Part shown: piece after piece, positions 54,384 to 63,761 of the stretch | How the letters are laid out: each line of letters opens with the position of its first letter | How positions within the stretch are numbered: position 1 is the first letter of the stretch | NCBI RefSeq assembly: GCF_001673405.1 | Contig: NZ_LZLV01000112.1 | Span: 186,001-250,000, forward strand | From: Mycobacterium sp. 1245111.1 | GTDB taxonomy: Bacteria > Actinomycetota > Actinomycetes > Mycobacteriales > Mycobacteriaceae | DNA length: 64,000 nucleotides | Direction: 5' to 3' | Translations under genes and position numbers: made by a program | Notes under the pieces: generated by a model | What the model was told of the DNA's origin: nothing | Seen by the model: only the letters and a program-made list of their open reading frames with translations | Database searches by the model: none

Positions 54384-57300
54384 ATGGCGACGCACGAGTC
54401 TGCTGACATCACGCCGAGGACGCAAGAGGTTCGGCTCGCGGCAACCATGACTGGCGGAGTGAGCCTGGCGATTTGGATGGCGGGAGTTGCCCGTGAAATC
54501 AACCTACTGGCGCAGGCGTCCCAGTGGCGCAGAGTAGGCGGAGACCTCCCGGTAAACAGCACGCTGAAGCCGCACGCGGAGCAATCGCTGAAGCTCTACC
54601 GAAAACTCATCGATCTGCTCGACATCGTCGTCGACGTCGACATCTTGTCGGGGACCAGCGCTGGCGGGATCAATGCCGCCCTGCTCGCGTCGTCCCGAGT
54701 CACGGGATCCGACCTCGGCGGTCTGCGCGATATCTGGCTCGACATCGGCGCGTTGACGGAGCTGATCAGAAACCCCACGGACAAGATCGTGCCGTCACTG
54801 CTGTACGGAGACCGGCGCATGTTCAGCGAATTGAACAAGCAGATCCCAGACCTCAAGTCGGGGCCGTTCCCGCCCGCCAAATATGCGGAGCAGCTCGGCT
54901 GTCCGTCGACCACGCTCTACGTCACGACGACCCTAATCAACGGGGAGACAAGCCAATTCACCGACTCGTTCGGCACCCGCGTGCAGGACGTCGACCGGCG
55001 CGGTGTCTTCACATTCACCGAAACGGACTTGGCAGACAAAGACAAGTTTTCCGCTTTGGCGTTGGCCGCCCGAAGCTCTGCCTCGTTTCCCGCTGCGTTC
55101 GAACCCTCTTTCGTTCCGCTCACCACAGGCACCCCGGCGACGAAGGATGTGCCGGCCCGACCGCCGATGGCCGACTTCATCAACATCACCAAGTCGCACT
55201 GGGTCGCCGACGGTGGCCTGCTGGACAATCAGCCGATCGACGTGTTACTCCAGCGCATCTTCGATCGCCCCGCCGAGCGTCCGGTGCGACGGGTGCTGTT
55301 GTTCGTCGTGCCTTCGTCCGGGCCGCAACTGGTGCAACAGCCGCCGCCCGACAAGGTGGCCGAACCGCTCGGCCTTGTCGAGGGATTGATGAAGGACCTG
55401 ACCGCGGTGACGACTCAATCGATCGCCGCCGATCTCCGCACGATCAGGGCTCATCAGGACCGCATGGAAGCGCGAACGGATGCCAGGCTTCGACTCGCGG
55501 AATTGGCCAACGAGCTTTCGAACTCACGGCTGCTCACCCCGAATCTGTTGGAAGACTACAAAAATCGGGAGGCAAGCAAACAAGCCCAAGCCCTCACCGA
55601 TGCCCTGCTGCGGCAACTCAGCACGTGGGATCCAAAGTCAGGCAGCGCACCCGATGGGATTCCCGAAAACTGGCAACTCCGGCTCGGCATCGGGGGCGAC
55701 GCTGAGAAAGTGTGTCGGCAATCGATCAAGGGCGCGATCCTGCAACGCTGGTCCCAGTCAGGTGAACAGCTGCTGCCGGAAAGTGCGGCCGACCTCTACC
55801 GCTATGGGCAGACGGCATTCGACCTGGCGAAGGGATCCGCGCTCGAAGTCGTCGACGCGGCTTGTGAACTCGCGCAGCGAGACTCAGATTTCGACTCGCT
55901 TGCCCAGCTGACCAGAGGAATCCATAACGCCGACAAACCCGGTGCCGCCGCCGATCAGCTCGCCGCGGAGCGTCGACCGATGCCGTTGCCGATGGATCTC
56001 ACCGAAATTGTTCGTTCGGTCTGCACCGCCGGAGACCAAGCGGGCGAGAGGCTTGGACAGGCCGCAGGCGAGATCGCCATCAGATACCTCGACGAACGCG
56101 AGTTACCGGCCACAGCTTGGTCAAATCTCGAGGCCATCTTCGAGAGGCACTGGAATACGCTGACGAGGCTCGCCGACGCGCCGACCGACGCGGACGCCGA
56201 GCGCCGCCATCCAGCCTCGCAACCCGCGCGGGATAACGCCGCGGTCAAGGAACTGCGCACGTACCTCGAATACCTTCGATCATCGACTGAGCCGGCAGGC
56301 ATCTCGCTGAAACTGTTCGATCTTGCTGCGACGCAGCGTGCAATGCTTCCCGCGGGCGCGGATATCGAGCAGCCGTTGCAGCTCATCCAGGTGAGTGCGG
56401 ACACCCGGTCGCTGCTCGCACCCGAGTTCTCCACGGCCGAGGAGAAGCTCACGGGGATGCAGCTGCACCACTTCGGCGCGTTCTACAAGCGCTCCTGGCG
56501 AGCCAACGACTGGATGTGGGGCCGACTCGACGGTGCGGGTTGGCTCGTGCACATGCTGCTTGATCCGAGGCGGGTGCTGCGAGTCGTGCAGCGCAACGCC
56601 AACCAGCTCACGGCACCCGGAGCCAAGAAGGAGTGGTTTCTCGACCAACTCAAAACCTTTGGTGCACCGGCGATCCCAGAAGACGGCTACCAACTGCCTT
56701 CGGTCGGCAAAGCGCCGGCTAAGGTTTTGAACCAGCAGACGCTGTTGGACGAACTCGAATTTCTGGAGGACTCGAAGGCTCCGATACCGTCCAGCATTCC
56801 GAATACCTCGCTATGGCTGGCGCAAGCCTGGCAGCAACGGGTAGTCGACGAGGAATTAAGCGTGCTGGCCAAGACGGTCCTCGAACCGCACCACCAGCCG
56901 CAGCCGGATTGGAGCCCGACGCGGACTCGAACGTGGGCCCGGGATGTCGTGGCAGCGGTCCGACCGGAGGCCAAATATGAGCTGCTGAAGAAGAACCCCG
57001 TGCCGTGCGAGACGTTACTCACCGACAAGGGTTCTCCGCTGATGGCACGCACGATCACAAAGGCGGCCGCGACCGCATCGGCGGCGATCGGCTCGATCAG
57101 CGGGATTCCCAGCGTCGTCAAGCCGCCTTTGGCTACACTCCGCACCCTGACCCTCAGCGGCTATCGGGTGACATCGACGACCAAAGGCATTGCCAGGCGG
57201 TCGATTATCGTCGGCGCCGTGTTGTTGATAACGGGTGTCGCATTCGCAATCCAATCGTTCGCCATCTTCGGCATTACCGGCCTGGCGATGGCTGGGCTCG

Positions 57301-57563
57301 GCGCCTACCTTCTTGTCCTGGGCACCTGGCAGTGGTCGAGCAGGCTGTTGTTCGCGCTGTTGTCGTTCACCATCGTCGGCGCGGTGCTTTCGTTGGCCAC
57401 GCCGCTCGTGAGCACACGGCTATTCGGTGCCGAAGACCATCCGGGACTGCTGGGTCGAAACGTCTACTGGCTCGGCACGCAATGGTGGCACCCGCTGGCC
57501 GCTGTCGGGGCGCTCGTTGTAGCCGTGGCCGCACTAGGCGCGGCAAACCCTCGGCGAAAGTGA
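54384..57563 (+). CDS. Patatin-like phospholipase with DUF3376 region and C-terminal membrane helices
   Basis: A 1059-residue protein. The patatin core is complete: oxyanion loop TGGVSLAIWMAG (22-34), nucleophile GTSAGG (Ser92), and DGGLLDN with Asp276. Patatin enzymes are acyl hydrolases of lipids. A large helical region (about 300-930) of the DUF3376 kind follows, and four hydrophobic segments (about 932-1055) would anchor it in the membrane. ATG at 54384. Coupled to the HEVLE gene just upstream. Its 1000-residue size suits the 'patatin-like protein' group of actinobacteria. Confidence 0.9.
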   Translation: MATHESADITPRTQEVRLAATMTGGVSLAIWMAGVAREINLLAQASQWRRVGGDLPVNSTLKPHAEQSLKLYRKLIDLLDIVVDVDILSGTSAGGINAALLASSRVTGSDLGGLRDIWLDIGALTELIRNPTDKIVPSLLYGDRRMFSELNKQIPDLKSGPFPPAKYAEQLGCPSTTLYVTTTLINGETSQFTDSFGTRVQDVDRRGVFTFTETDLADKDKFSALALAARSSASFPAAFEPSFVPLTTGTPATKDVPARPPMADFINITKSHWVADGGLLDNQPIDVLLQRIFDRPAERPVRRVLLFVVPSSGPQLVQQPPPDKVAEPLGLVEGLMKDLTAVTTQSIAADLRTIRAHQDRMEARTDARLRLAELANELSNSRLLTPNLLEDYKNREASKQAQALTDALLRQLSTWDPKSGSAPDGIPENWQLRLGIGGDAEKVCRQSIKGAILQRWSQSGEQLLPESAADLYRYGQTAFDLAKGSALEVVDAACELAQRDSDFDSLAQLTRGIHNADKPGAAADQLAAERRPMPLPMDLTEIVRSVCTAGDQAGERLGQAAGEIAIRYLDERELPATAWSNLEAIFERHWNTLTRLADAPTDADAERRHPASQPARDNAAVKELRTYLEYLRSSTEPAGISLKLFDLAATQRAMLPAGADIEQPLQLIQVSADTRSLLAPEFSTAEEKLTGMQLHHFGAFYKRSWRANDWMWGRLDGAGWLVHMLLDPRRVLRVVQRNANQLTAPGAKKEWFLDQLKTFGAPAIPEDGYQLPSVGKAPAKVLNQQTLLDELEFLEDSKAPIPSSIPNTSLWLAQAWQQRVVDEELSVLAKTVLEPHHQPQPDWSPTRTRTWARDVVAAVRPEAKYELLKKNPVPCETLLTDKGSPLMARTITKAAATASAAIGSISGIPSVVKPPLATLRTLTLSGYRVTSTTKGIARRSIIVGAVLLITGVAFAIQSFAIFGITGLAMAGLGAYLLVLGTWQWSSRLLFALLSFTIVGAVLSLATPLVSTRLFGAEDHPGLLGRNVYWLGTQWWHPLAAVGALVVAVAALGAANPRRK

Positions 57564-57695
57564 CCCTTCGCCTGTCCACGCAGCCGCAACGCGAAAAGTA
57601 GCCAGACAGGCTTTAGGTATGCGGTGGACGGGTATACGGGCACGGCAGCTTCCGTCAGTTCTGGGGGGGCAAACCAGCACCCGGAAGGGAGCCTG

Positions 57696-58415
57696 ATGAG
57701 CGCCGATTTTCCGCCTAGCCTCGATGTCGAGATGACAGGATTTATCCGTGGCCTGCAACGACAGCAAGTGACCGACGTCAAGGGTGTTCTGTCCGAATTG
57801 ACGGCTGGGGCGGTTCGGCTCGTGCCGGGCGCGCAACATGCCGGAATCACGGTGTCTGCTCACGGGAAGGTGTCCACGGAGGCGGCGACAGGTCCGCTTC
57901 CCGCGGAACTCGACGAGATTCAAGATCGCTATGGGATGGGCCCCTGCGTGTCCGCGGCAAAGAACGAGAACGTTGTCCGCGTGGACGACATCGAGCACGA
58001 CCAGCGATGGCCGGCCTACAGCCGAGCCGCCATCGCTCGGACACCGATCCGCTCGGTGCTCAGCTTGGCATTGGTCTCCGACTCGCCGGGTAAAAGCGCC
58101 TTGAACGTGTACGCCGAGAAGCCGCACGCCTTCGACGTCGGCATCACCGAGACCGCAGTGACGTACGCGGCCTACACGTCGATGGCATGGCTGCTGGTAC
58201 GCCGTGACGCCCAGTTCCACAAGGCGATTGAGTCGCGAGACATCATCGGTCAGGCAAAGGGCATGCTGATGGAGCGGTTCAAGATCGATGCCGTCCAGGC
58301 ATTCGAGCTCCTCAAGCGATTGTCCCAATCGTCGAACACACCGCTGGCTAAAGTCGCCGCGGGGTTGGTCGAAGCCGAACGTCGTGAGGCGAGCTCCGAG
58401 ACCACGCGGAGCTGA
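57696..58415 (+). CDS. GAF-ANTAR transcription antitermination regulator
   Basis: A 239-residue regulator. Residues about 25-165 form a GAF sensor domain (IQDRYGMGPCVSAAKNENVV, FDVGITETAVTYA). Residues about 178-235 form an ANTAR RNA-binding domain: SRDIIGQAKGMLMERFKIDA, then AFELLKRLSQSSNTPL, KVAAGLVE. ANTAR proteins bind paired hairpins in nascent mRNA and prevent termination. ATG at 57696 with GGAAGGGA upstream; the earlier in-frame reading from 57624 is rejected for lack of such a site. Next to DUF3349. Confidence 0.93.
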   Translation: MSADFPPSLDVEMTGFIRGLQRQQVTDVKGVLSELTAGAVRLVPGAQHAGITVSAHGKVSTEAATGPLPAELDEIQDRYGMGPCVSAAKNENVVRVDDIEHDQRWPAYSRAAIARTPIRSVLSLALVSDSPGKSALNVYAEKPHAFDVGITETAVTYAAYTSMAWLLVRRDAQFHKAIESRDIIGQAKGMLMERFKIDAVQAFELLKRLSQSSNTPLAKVAAGLVEAERREASSETTRS

Positions 58416-58495
58416 CTGGCAGTACACCTCGCCTTGAGTACACCAGGGCAGCGAGCAAGCAAGAACGTAAAACGGTTTCCCGCAAGGGGGTAACG

Positions 58496-58795
58496 ATGTC
58501 GCTGCGAGTGCGTGTCCTAGATTTTCTGCGGGCCGGCTATCCCGCGACCATTGCCGGCCGCGGCTTTATTCCGCTGCTCGCGCTGTGTCGACGTCGGCTG
58601 TCCGATGACGAGGTGTCCACTGTTGCCGACGAACTGATGGTGGCCGGCAACGTGCCGGTCGACGGGGCCGATGTGCACGTGGCGATCACCAAGTTGGTTG
58701 ATGACCTGCCCTCGTTGGAGGACGTCCGGCGGGTCAACGAGCGACTCGTTCGGGGCGGATGGTCGGTGACGGACGTCTTCCGCTCCTCAAACTGA
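58496..58795 (+). CDS. DUF3349 protein
   Basis: A 99-residue small all-helical protein: RVLDFLRAGYPATIAGRGFI, PLLALCRRRLSDDEVSTVAD, LPSLEDVRRVNERL. This is the mycobacterial DUF3349 family (like Rv0543c), which has known structures but no known function. ATG at 58496 with AAGGGGGTAAC ahead. No signal or membrane segment. Confidence 0.9.
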   Translation: MSLRVRVLDFLRAGYPATIAGRGFIPLLALCRRRLSDDEVSTVADELMVAGNVPVDGADVHVAITKLVDDLPSLEDVRRVNERLVRGGWSVTDVFRSSN

Positions 58796-58858
58796 AAGCC
58801 CGCTGGGCGAACGGCGCGCCCGGTTTATCCCGCGGCGGTCGGGGCACACACTGCAGCA

Positions 58859-60472
58859 ATGATCCGATTTGCCGGTGTTGCAGTTGCAGTTGTACTCGGA
58901 GCCGCGCTGAGCTACCTCGCCGTCGCGACGTCGCCTGGTTACGCGGTGCCCGCCGCGATCGTCAGTGCCCTCGCACTCGTCGGGGTCTACGATGTGCTAC
59001 AGCGCCGGCACTCGGTATTGCGTAACTATCCGATACTGGGGCACATGCGCTTTCTGCTGGAAGCGATTCGCCCCGAATTGCAGCAGTATTTCATCGAGCG
59101 CAACTTCGACGGCCGACCTTTCGATCGGGACGTCCGGTCGCTGATCTACGAGCGAGCGAAAGGCGTTGCGGCCGAACAGTCTTACGGCACCGAACGTGAC
59201 ATCGATTACCCGGGCTACGAGTACTTGGTGCACTCTGTTGCGCCAGTGGAGCCTGCCCCAGAGCCCTTCCGGGTGCGCATCGGCGGACCGGACTGCAAGC
59301 AGCCCTATGACATGGCGTTGTTGAACATTTCCTCGATGAGTTTCGGCTCACTGTCCGGCAACGCATTGCGCGCACTGAATAACGGCGCGCGCAAAGGTCA
59401 TTTCGCGCATGACACCGGAGAAGGCGGGCTCACTCCCTACCACCTCGGTGGCGCCGACGTGATCTGGGAGCTTGGTTCAGGCTACTTCGGTGCGCGCAAG
59501 AGCGACGGCTCTTTCGACCCGAAACTGTTCGCGGAGAAGGCCGCTCACGACGCGGTCAAAGCAATCTCGATCAAGCTCAGTCAGGGCGCCAAACCCGGTT
59601 TCGGCGGTGTGTTGCCCGCGGCGAAGGTGAGCAAAGAGATCGCGGCCTACCGGGGCGTGCCCGTGGGGGAGAAATGCGTCAGCCCGGCCGCGCACTCTGC
59701 GTTCGCAACCCCTCGCGAACTGATGGCGTTCGTGGTGCAGTTACGCGAGCTCACCGGCGGCAAGCCGGTGGGCATGAAGTTGTGTGTCGGTTCGCGGCTC
59801 GACGTGCTGGCGTTGTGTAAGGCAATGCTCGCCGAGGGAGTATCTCCCGACTTCATCATCGTCGACGGTGCCGAAGGTGGTACCGCGGCGGCACCGCTGG
59901 AATACGAGGACCACGTTGGTCTTCCGCTCACCGACGGACTGATGATCGTGCACAATGCGTTGGTCGGGACGGGCCTACGGACAAACATCCGGATCGGTGC
60001 GAGCGGCAAGGTCGCCACCGGAAACGACATCGTCAAGCGGATCATCCAAGGTGCGGACTACACCAACTCGGCCCGCGCGATGATGATGGCGACGGGTTGT
60101 ATCCAGTCGCAGCGATGCCACACCAACCGTTGCCCGGTCGGCGTCGCCACCCAGGATCCACGTCGCGCCCGCGCGCTCGACGTCGCCGACAAGAGCGAGC
60201 GGGTGTACCGATACCAGCGCGCCACTGTCAAGCAGGCGATGTACATGATGGCGTCGATGGGAGTGTCGCACCCGTCGCAGCTCAACCCGCATATGCTGCG
60301 CAAGCGCATTTCGCCGAGCGAACAACTTTCCTACGCCGAACTTTACGAGTGGCTCACACCCGGAGAGCTGCTCGAACACACCCCGGTGTGGTGGCAGGCG
60401 GATTGGGACGCCGCCGACCCCGATTCGTTTGCGCCGATGACCGCGAAACTGCCGTCTCCTAGACGCCTTTGA
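58859..60472 (+). CDS. Membrane-associated FMN/[3Fe-4S] glutamate-synthase-like protein
   Basis: A 537-residue protein with two N-terminal hydrophobic segments (about 3-22 and 27-45) and a GltS alpha-subunit-like FMN barrel. The barrel begins with SMSFGSLSGNALRALN, has GEGGLTPYHL, IVDGAEGGTAAAPLEY (phosphate/FMN site) and GCIQSQRCHTNRCPVGVAT, giving the three cluster cysteines 414, 420 and 425 (CX5CX4C). The family is called FMN-binding glutamate synthase; membrane-bound members occur throughout actinobacteria without a proven reaction. ATG at 58859. Closed by two terminators (60488 and 60540). Confidence 0.9.
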   Translation: MIRFAGVAVAVVLGAALSYLAVATSPGYAVPAAIVSALALVGVYDVLQRRHSVLRNYPILGHMRFLLEAIRPELQQYFIERNFDGRPFDRDVRSLIYERAKGVAAEQSYGTERDIDYPGYEYLVHSVAPVEPAPEPFRVRIGGPDCKQPYDMALLNISSMSFGSLSGNALRALNNGARKGHFAHDTGEGGLTPYHLGGADVIWELGSGYFGARKSDGSFDPKLFAEKAAHDAVKAISIKLSQGAKPGFGGVLPAAKVSKEIAAYRGVPVGEKCVSPAAHSAFATPRELMAFVVQLRELTGGKPVGMKLCVGSRLDVLALCKAMLAEGVSPDFIIVDGAEGGTAAAPLEYEDHVGLPLTDGLMIVHNALVGTGLRTNIRIGASGKVATGNDIVKRIIQGADYTNSARAMMMATGCIQSQRCHTNRCPVGVATQDPRRARALDVADKSERVYRYQRATVKQAMYMMASMGVSHPSQLNPHMLRKRISPSEQLSYAELYEWLTPGELLEHTPVWWQADWDAADPDSFAPMTAKLPSPRRL

Positions 60473-60487
60473 CCGATGTCTGGAAGA

Positions 60488-60521
60488 GCACGACCGAAAC
60501 CTGAAAATGGGACGGTCGTGC
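60488..60521 (+). terminator. Hairpin after the glutamate-synthase-like gene
   Basis: GCACGACCG (60488-60496) and CGGTCGTGC (60513-60521) pair perfectly around a 16-base loop, 15 bases beyond the stop codon. Confidence 0.55.
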
Positions 60522-60539
60522 CAGCTACCAAGTCGCCGC

Positions 60540-60580
60540 AACCTACTCTAAATTAATAGAGTAGGTTGTTTTTGTTTGTT
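60540..60580 (+). terminator. Intrinsic terminator-like hairpin with T-tract (or operator of the ALDH gene)
   Basis: AACCTACTCTA (60540-60550) and TAGAGTAGGTT (60557-60567) form an 11-bp perfect hairpin around AATTAA, followed by GTTTTTGTTTGTT. It fits a rho-independent terminator better than most in this window. The symmetry and position, 40-65 bases before the ALDH start, could equally be a regulator operator; the T-tract favours termination. Confidence 0.6.
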
Positions 60581-60605
60581 CGGCCCCGCGAAAGGATCAA
60601 GGACA

Positions 60606-62012
60606 TTGAGTAACTCCATTGCGGTCTTCAACCCGTCCAACGAGGAGCAGATCGCGGAGGTCCCCGATTCCGACCAGGCAACGGTCGACGCGGCGGTCGC
60701 CAGGGCTCGCGAGACATTCGAATCCGGAGTGTGGCGTAAGGCGCCGGCAACGCACCGCGCAAACGTCCTGTTCCGCGCCGCGGGCATCATCGAGGAGCGC
60801 GCCGACGAGCTTGCCGCACTCGAAGCCCAAGACAACGGCATGAACTCCCAGGCGGCCAAGCACATCATCCCCGTGTCGGTCGACATGCTGAAGTACTACG
60901 CCGGCTGGGTCGGGAAGATCCACGGCGAATCGGCCCCCCTGGTGTCCGACGGGCTGCTCGGCAGCTGGGAGACCTACCACACCTTCACCCAGCTCGAGCC
61001 GGTCGGCGTGGTCGGCCTCATCATCCCGTGGAACGGACCCTTCTTCGTCGCCATGCTCAAGGTCGCGCCCGCGCTCGCAGCGGGGTGTAGCGCCGTGCTG
61101 AAGCCGGCCGAGGAAACACCACTGACCGCGCTGAAGCTGGAGGAGATCTTCCGTGAGGCGGGGCTGCCCGACGGCGTCCTGAACGTGATCACCGGCTACG
61201 GCGAGACCACGGGTGCGGCGCTGACTGCGCATCCGGACGTCGACAAGATCTCCTTCACCGGATCGACGGAGGTCGGCCGGTTGATCGTCAAGGCGGCCGC
61301 CGGCAACCTCAAGCGCCTGACGCTCGAGCTCGGCGGCAAGTCGCCGCTGATCATGTTCGACGACGCCAACCTGGACAAGGCGATCATGGGTGCCGGCATG
61401 GGCCTGCTGGCCGGGTCGGGGCAGAACTGCTCGTGCACGTCGCGCATCTACGTTCAGCGCGGCATCTACGACCAGGTCGTGGAGGGTTTGGCCGCCTTCG
61501 CCAAGATGCTGCCGATGGGTGGCAGCGAAGACCCCAATTCTGTTCTGGGACCGCTGATTAGCGACAAGCAGCGGACCCGGGTTGCCGGCATCGTGGACGA
61601 CGGCGTTGCCGGCGGGGCCAAGGTGATCACCGGGGGCAAGCCGATGGACCGTAAGGGCTACTTTTACGAGGCGACGATCATCACCAACACCACGCCCGAT
61701 ATGCGGCTGATCAAGGAGGAGATCTTTGGGCCGGTCGGCTGCGTGATCCCGTTCGACGACGAGGACGAAGTGCTGGCCGCCGCGAACGACACCCACTACG
61801 GGCTCGCCGGGGCGATCTGGACGGAGAACCTCGCTCGTGCCCACCGCGTGGTGAATGAGCTTCGCGCGGGCCAGATCTGGGTGAACTCCGCGCTCGCCGC
61901 GGATCCGTCGATGCCGATCAGCGGCCATAAGCAGTCGGGGTGGGGCGGTGAACGCGGCCGCAAAGGCATCGAGGCTTACTTCAACACCAAGGCCGTCTAC
62001 ATCGGCCTCTGA
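60606..62012 (+). CDS. NAD(P)-dependent aldehyde dehydrogenase
   Basis: A 468-residue aldehyde dehydrogenase. Catalytic GQNC (Cys275, with CTSR after it), Glu in LELGGKS, cofactor loop FTGSTEVG, and EEIFGPVG near the C-terminus are present. The N-terminus SNSIAVFNPSNEEQIAEV is about 15 residues shorter than usual. TTG at 60606 is taken with AAAGGA nine bases ahead; a TTG at 60576 in frame is possible but sits in the T-tract. No associated pathway genes. Substrate unknown. Confidence 0.92.
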   Translation: MSNSIAVFNPSNEEQIAEVPDSDQATVDAAVARARETFESGVWRKAPATHRANVLFRAAGIIEERADELAALEAQDNGMNSQAAKHIIPVSVDMLKYYAGWVGKIHGESAPLVSDGLLGSWETYHTFTQLEPVGVVGLIIPWNGPFFVAMLKVAPALAAGCSAVLKPAEETPLTALKLEEIFREAGLPDGVLNVITGYGETTGAALTAHPDVDKISFTGSTEVGRLIVKAAAGNLKRLTLELGGKSPLIMFDDANLDKAIMGAGMGLLAGSGQNCSCTSRIYVQRGIYDQVVEGLAAFAKMLPMGGSEDPNSVLGPLISDKQRTRVAGIVDDGVAGGAKVITGGKPMDRKGYFYEATIITNTTPDMRLIKEEIFGPVGCVIPFDDEDEVLAAANDTHYGLAGAIWTENLARAHRVVNELRAGQIWVNSALAADPSMPISGHKQSGWGGERGRKGIEAYFNTKAVYIGL

Positions 62013-62082
62013 TCGAATTGGCCTGAAGAGTTCACAGCGTGGCCCTTTCACCGTCGGCACTGGCGATGGAAGACTGCCGGCC

Positions 62083-62361
62083 GTGGCTCACGAAATTCAC
62101 ATCAAGACCACCGACGGCGGAGTCGTCTACCCGACCGCATTCAGCTACGGCCGTAAAGAGGGTGACCTCTGGGTCCAGGTCGGTGATGACCTGGAGCACG
62201 CGGACACCATCTACTTCGCCAGCGGCTACTGGCAGCAGTACGTCGTCGACCCGCATGGCGAAGACCCGCTCGACCTCGACCTCGAATTCGAGGATGAAGA
62301 GTACGAGGACGATGAGGCCGAATACGAGGACTACGACGAGGAGCAGGACATCGCGGAGTAG
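62083..62361 (+). CDS. Small acidic-tailed protein, unknown
   Basis: A 92-residue protein. The N-terminal half looks folded (AHEIHIKTTDGGVVYPTAFS, GDLWVQVGDDLEHADTIYFA), and the last 38 residues are very acidic (Asp/Glu, some Tyr), including EDEEYEDDEAEYEDYDEEQD. Conserved-looking codon use supports a real gene. GTG at 62083 with GATGGAAGA ahead. Between an ALDH and a convergent DJ-1 gene whose stop is one base beyond this stop. No family recognised. Confidence 0.65.
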   Translation: MAHEIHIKTTDGGVVYPTAFSYGRKEGDLWVQVGDDLEHADTIYFASGYWQQYVVDPHGEDPLDLDLEFEDEEYEDDEAEYEDYDEEQDIAE

Positions 62362-62362
62362 A

Positions 62363-63052
62363 TCAGGCCTCTAACACCGCGACGACCTTCTTGGCCGTTG
62401 CCTTGGCTGACCCCGGATTTTGACCCGTCACCAGCCGCCCGTCGACAACGACGTGTGAAGCGAAGGGAATCAATCCCTTTCCGTATCGGGCGCCGCGCTT
62501 CTTTATTTCGGCTTCGGCGTTGTAGGGCACCAGTTTGTCGACCCGGGCCAGCACCTCCTCCGTCCAGGCGAACCCGGTTAGTTTGCGCCCCGCGACCAGA
62601 AGCTCGCCGTTCGACAGCTTGGTGTTGAGCAGGCCGCAGTAACCATGGCACACCGAGGACACGACCCCGCCGCGCTCGAAAATCTCGCGCGTAATACGTT
62701 GCAGGCCTTCGCTATCGGGGAAGTCGAACATCACCGCGTGACCACCGGTGAAGTAGATCGCGTCGAAGGCCGCCGAGTCGATGTCAGCGGGCGACGCGGT
62801 GCGGTGCAGGAGCATCATCTTGCGGTCGTTCTTCCGCCAGGCCTTGGCGCTCTTGTTGTAGTTCGGAAATTTCAGCGACCGCGGCTCCAGCGGGGAGACA
62901 CCGCCCTTGGGGCTGACGATCGTCTGCTCATAGCCGGCTTCGGCGAAGACGTGGTAGGCATGCGTCAACTCCGAGAGCCACAGCCCGGTCGGCTTCGACG
63001 GGTCCTCGTAGTGGGAGACATTGCTGACGACGTTCAGGATCCGCTTGGTCAT
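62363..63052 (-). CDS. DJ-1/PfpI (Hsp31-like) class I glutamine-amidotransferase fold protein
   Basis: A 229-residue protein. Nucleophile elbow SSVCHGYCG (Cys then His) with FTGGHAVMFD before it, GLWLSELTHAY with the acidic partner, and an N-terminal beta-strand ILNVVSNVSHY. These are the features of Hsp31/PfpI-like proteins, reported as glyoxalase III or deglycase-like chaperones. No signal peptide. ATG at 63052. Function in stress or methylglyoxal detoxification is an inference from the family. Confidence 0.88.
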   Translation of the reverse strand: MTKRILNVVSNVSHYEDPSKPTGLWLSELTHAYHVFAEAGYEQTIVSPKGGVSPLEPRSLKFPNYNKSAKAWRKNDRKMMLLHRTASPADIDSAAFDAIYFTGGHAVMFDFPDSEGLQRITREIFERGGVVSSVCHGYCGLLNTKLSNGELLVAGRKLTGFAWTEEVLARVDKLVPYNAEAEIKKRGARYGKGLIPFASHVVVDGRLVTGQNPGSAKATAKKVVAVLEA

Positions 63053-63099
63053 CGCTCAAGCATTCCGTTCGCGCCCTGCCGGCGCCAGCAATTCGCGGG

Positions 63100-63735
63100 T
63101 CAGAACAAAGTGGTCAACTCTGTCATCAGCTGGCTCAGATCGGACGCCCCGGACGCGGCGTCCGCCGCCGGGATGTCGAACAGGGTGAACTGCTGGCCGA
63201 AAAACGTGCCGACATCTTCGATTCCGGCCGAGTCACTGACGAATTGGTTCTCGAAAAACAGTGGGACGATGATGGTTTGGTCCCCGGTGCCAAATCCCTG
63301 GAGATCGATATAGCTGTTGGTGAAGTACGGCACATCACCAGAGATTGACGCGAACGGCCCGTAGAACGTCTGGATGGTGTCCGAAAACGATCCGTCCGCC
63401 GGTGCCGCGCCGCTGCTGTCGAACACCTGCTGGTACGTGCTGTCGACCACGTTCGGGATATTCAGCAAATTCAGGTGCGCCGAATAGTCGCCAGAGCCGG
63501 GGATAAAGGACGTGAATACCTGGTCCTCGGTTGTGGCCCACCCGTCGGGAAGATAAGACACCACGTTCGTCGGCGCCCCGTCCGCCTCGCCTCCCAGGGC
63601 GAAATAGTCCGCCGGCCACACCTCGATGGGCGAGGGATCGGGATCGGCGTAGGCGACCGGCGTACTCCCGACCGCGATGCCGACGCCGATGCCCAGCCAG
63701 ATGCCGAAAAGTACGACGCCGCCGTGGGTCCGCAT
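63100..63735 (-). CDS. Secreted mycobacterial protein, unknown
   Basis: A 211-residue exported protein. A signal peptide (residues 1-31: hydrophobic GVVLFGIWLGIGVGIAVGS, cleavage after AYA) leads to a mature chain rich in Asp, Phe and Gly: FALGGEADG, FTSFIPGSGDY, LNLLNIPNVVDSTYQQVFDS, FYGPFASIS. It resembles secreted proteins found beside PE/PPE families in mycobacteria, with no known function. ATG at 63735 with GAGGGG upstream. It is preceded by tandem palindromes that probably control it. Confidence 0.8.
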   Translation of the reverse strand: MRTHGGVVLFGIWLGIGVGIAVGSTPVAYADPDPSPIEVWPADYFALGGEADGAPTNVVSYLPDGWATTEDQVFTSFIPGSGDYSAHLNLLNIPNVVDSTYQQVFDSSGAAPADGSFSDTIQTFYGPFASISGDVPYFTNSYIDLQGFGTGDQTIIVPLFFENQFVSDSAGIEDVGTFFGQQFTLFDIPAADAASGASDLSQLMTELTTLF

Positions 63736-63761
63736 CGTGATCACCCCTCGAACAGAGTTAC

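Noticed and set aside
53643..57563. A CBASS-type phage-defence operon (patatin effector)
   Set aside because: No CD-NTase, Cap2/Cap3 or sensor gene is adjacent, and the patatin is of the long DUF3376 type.
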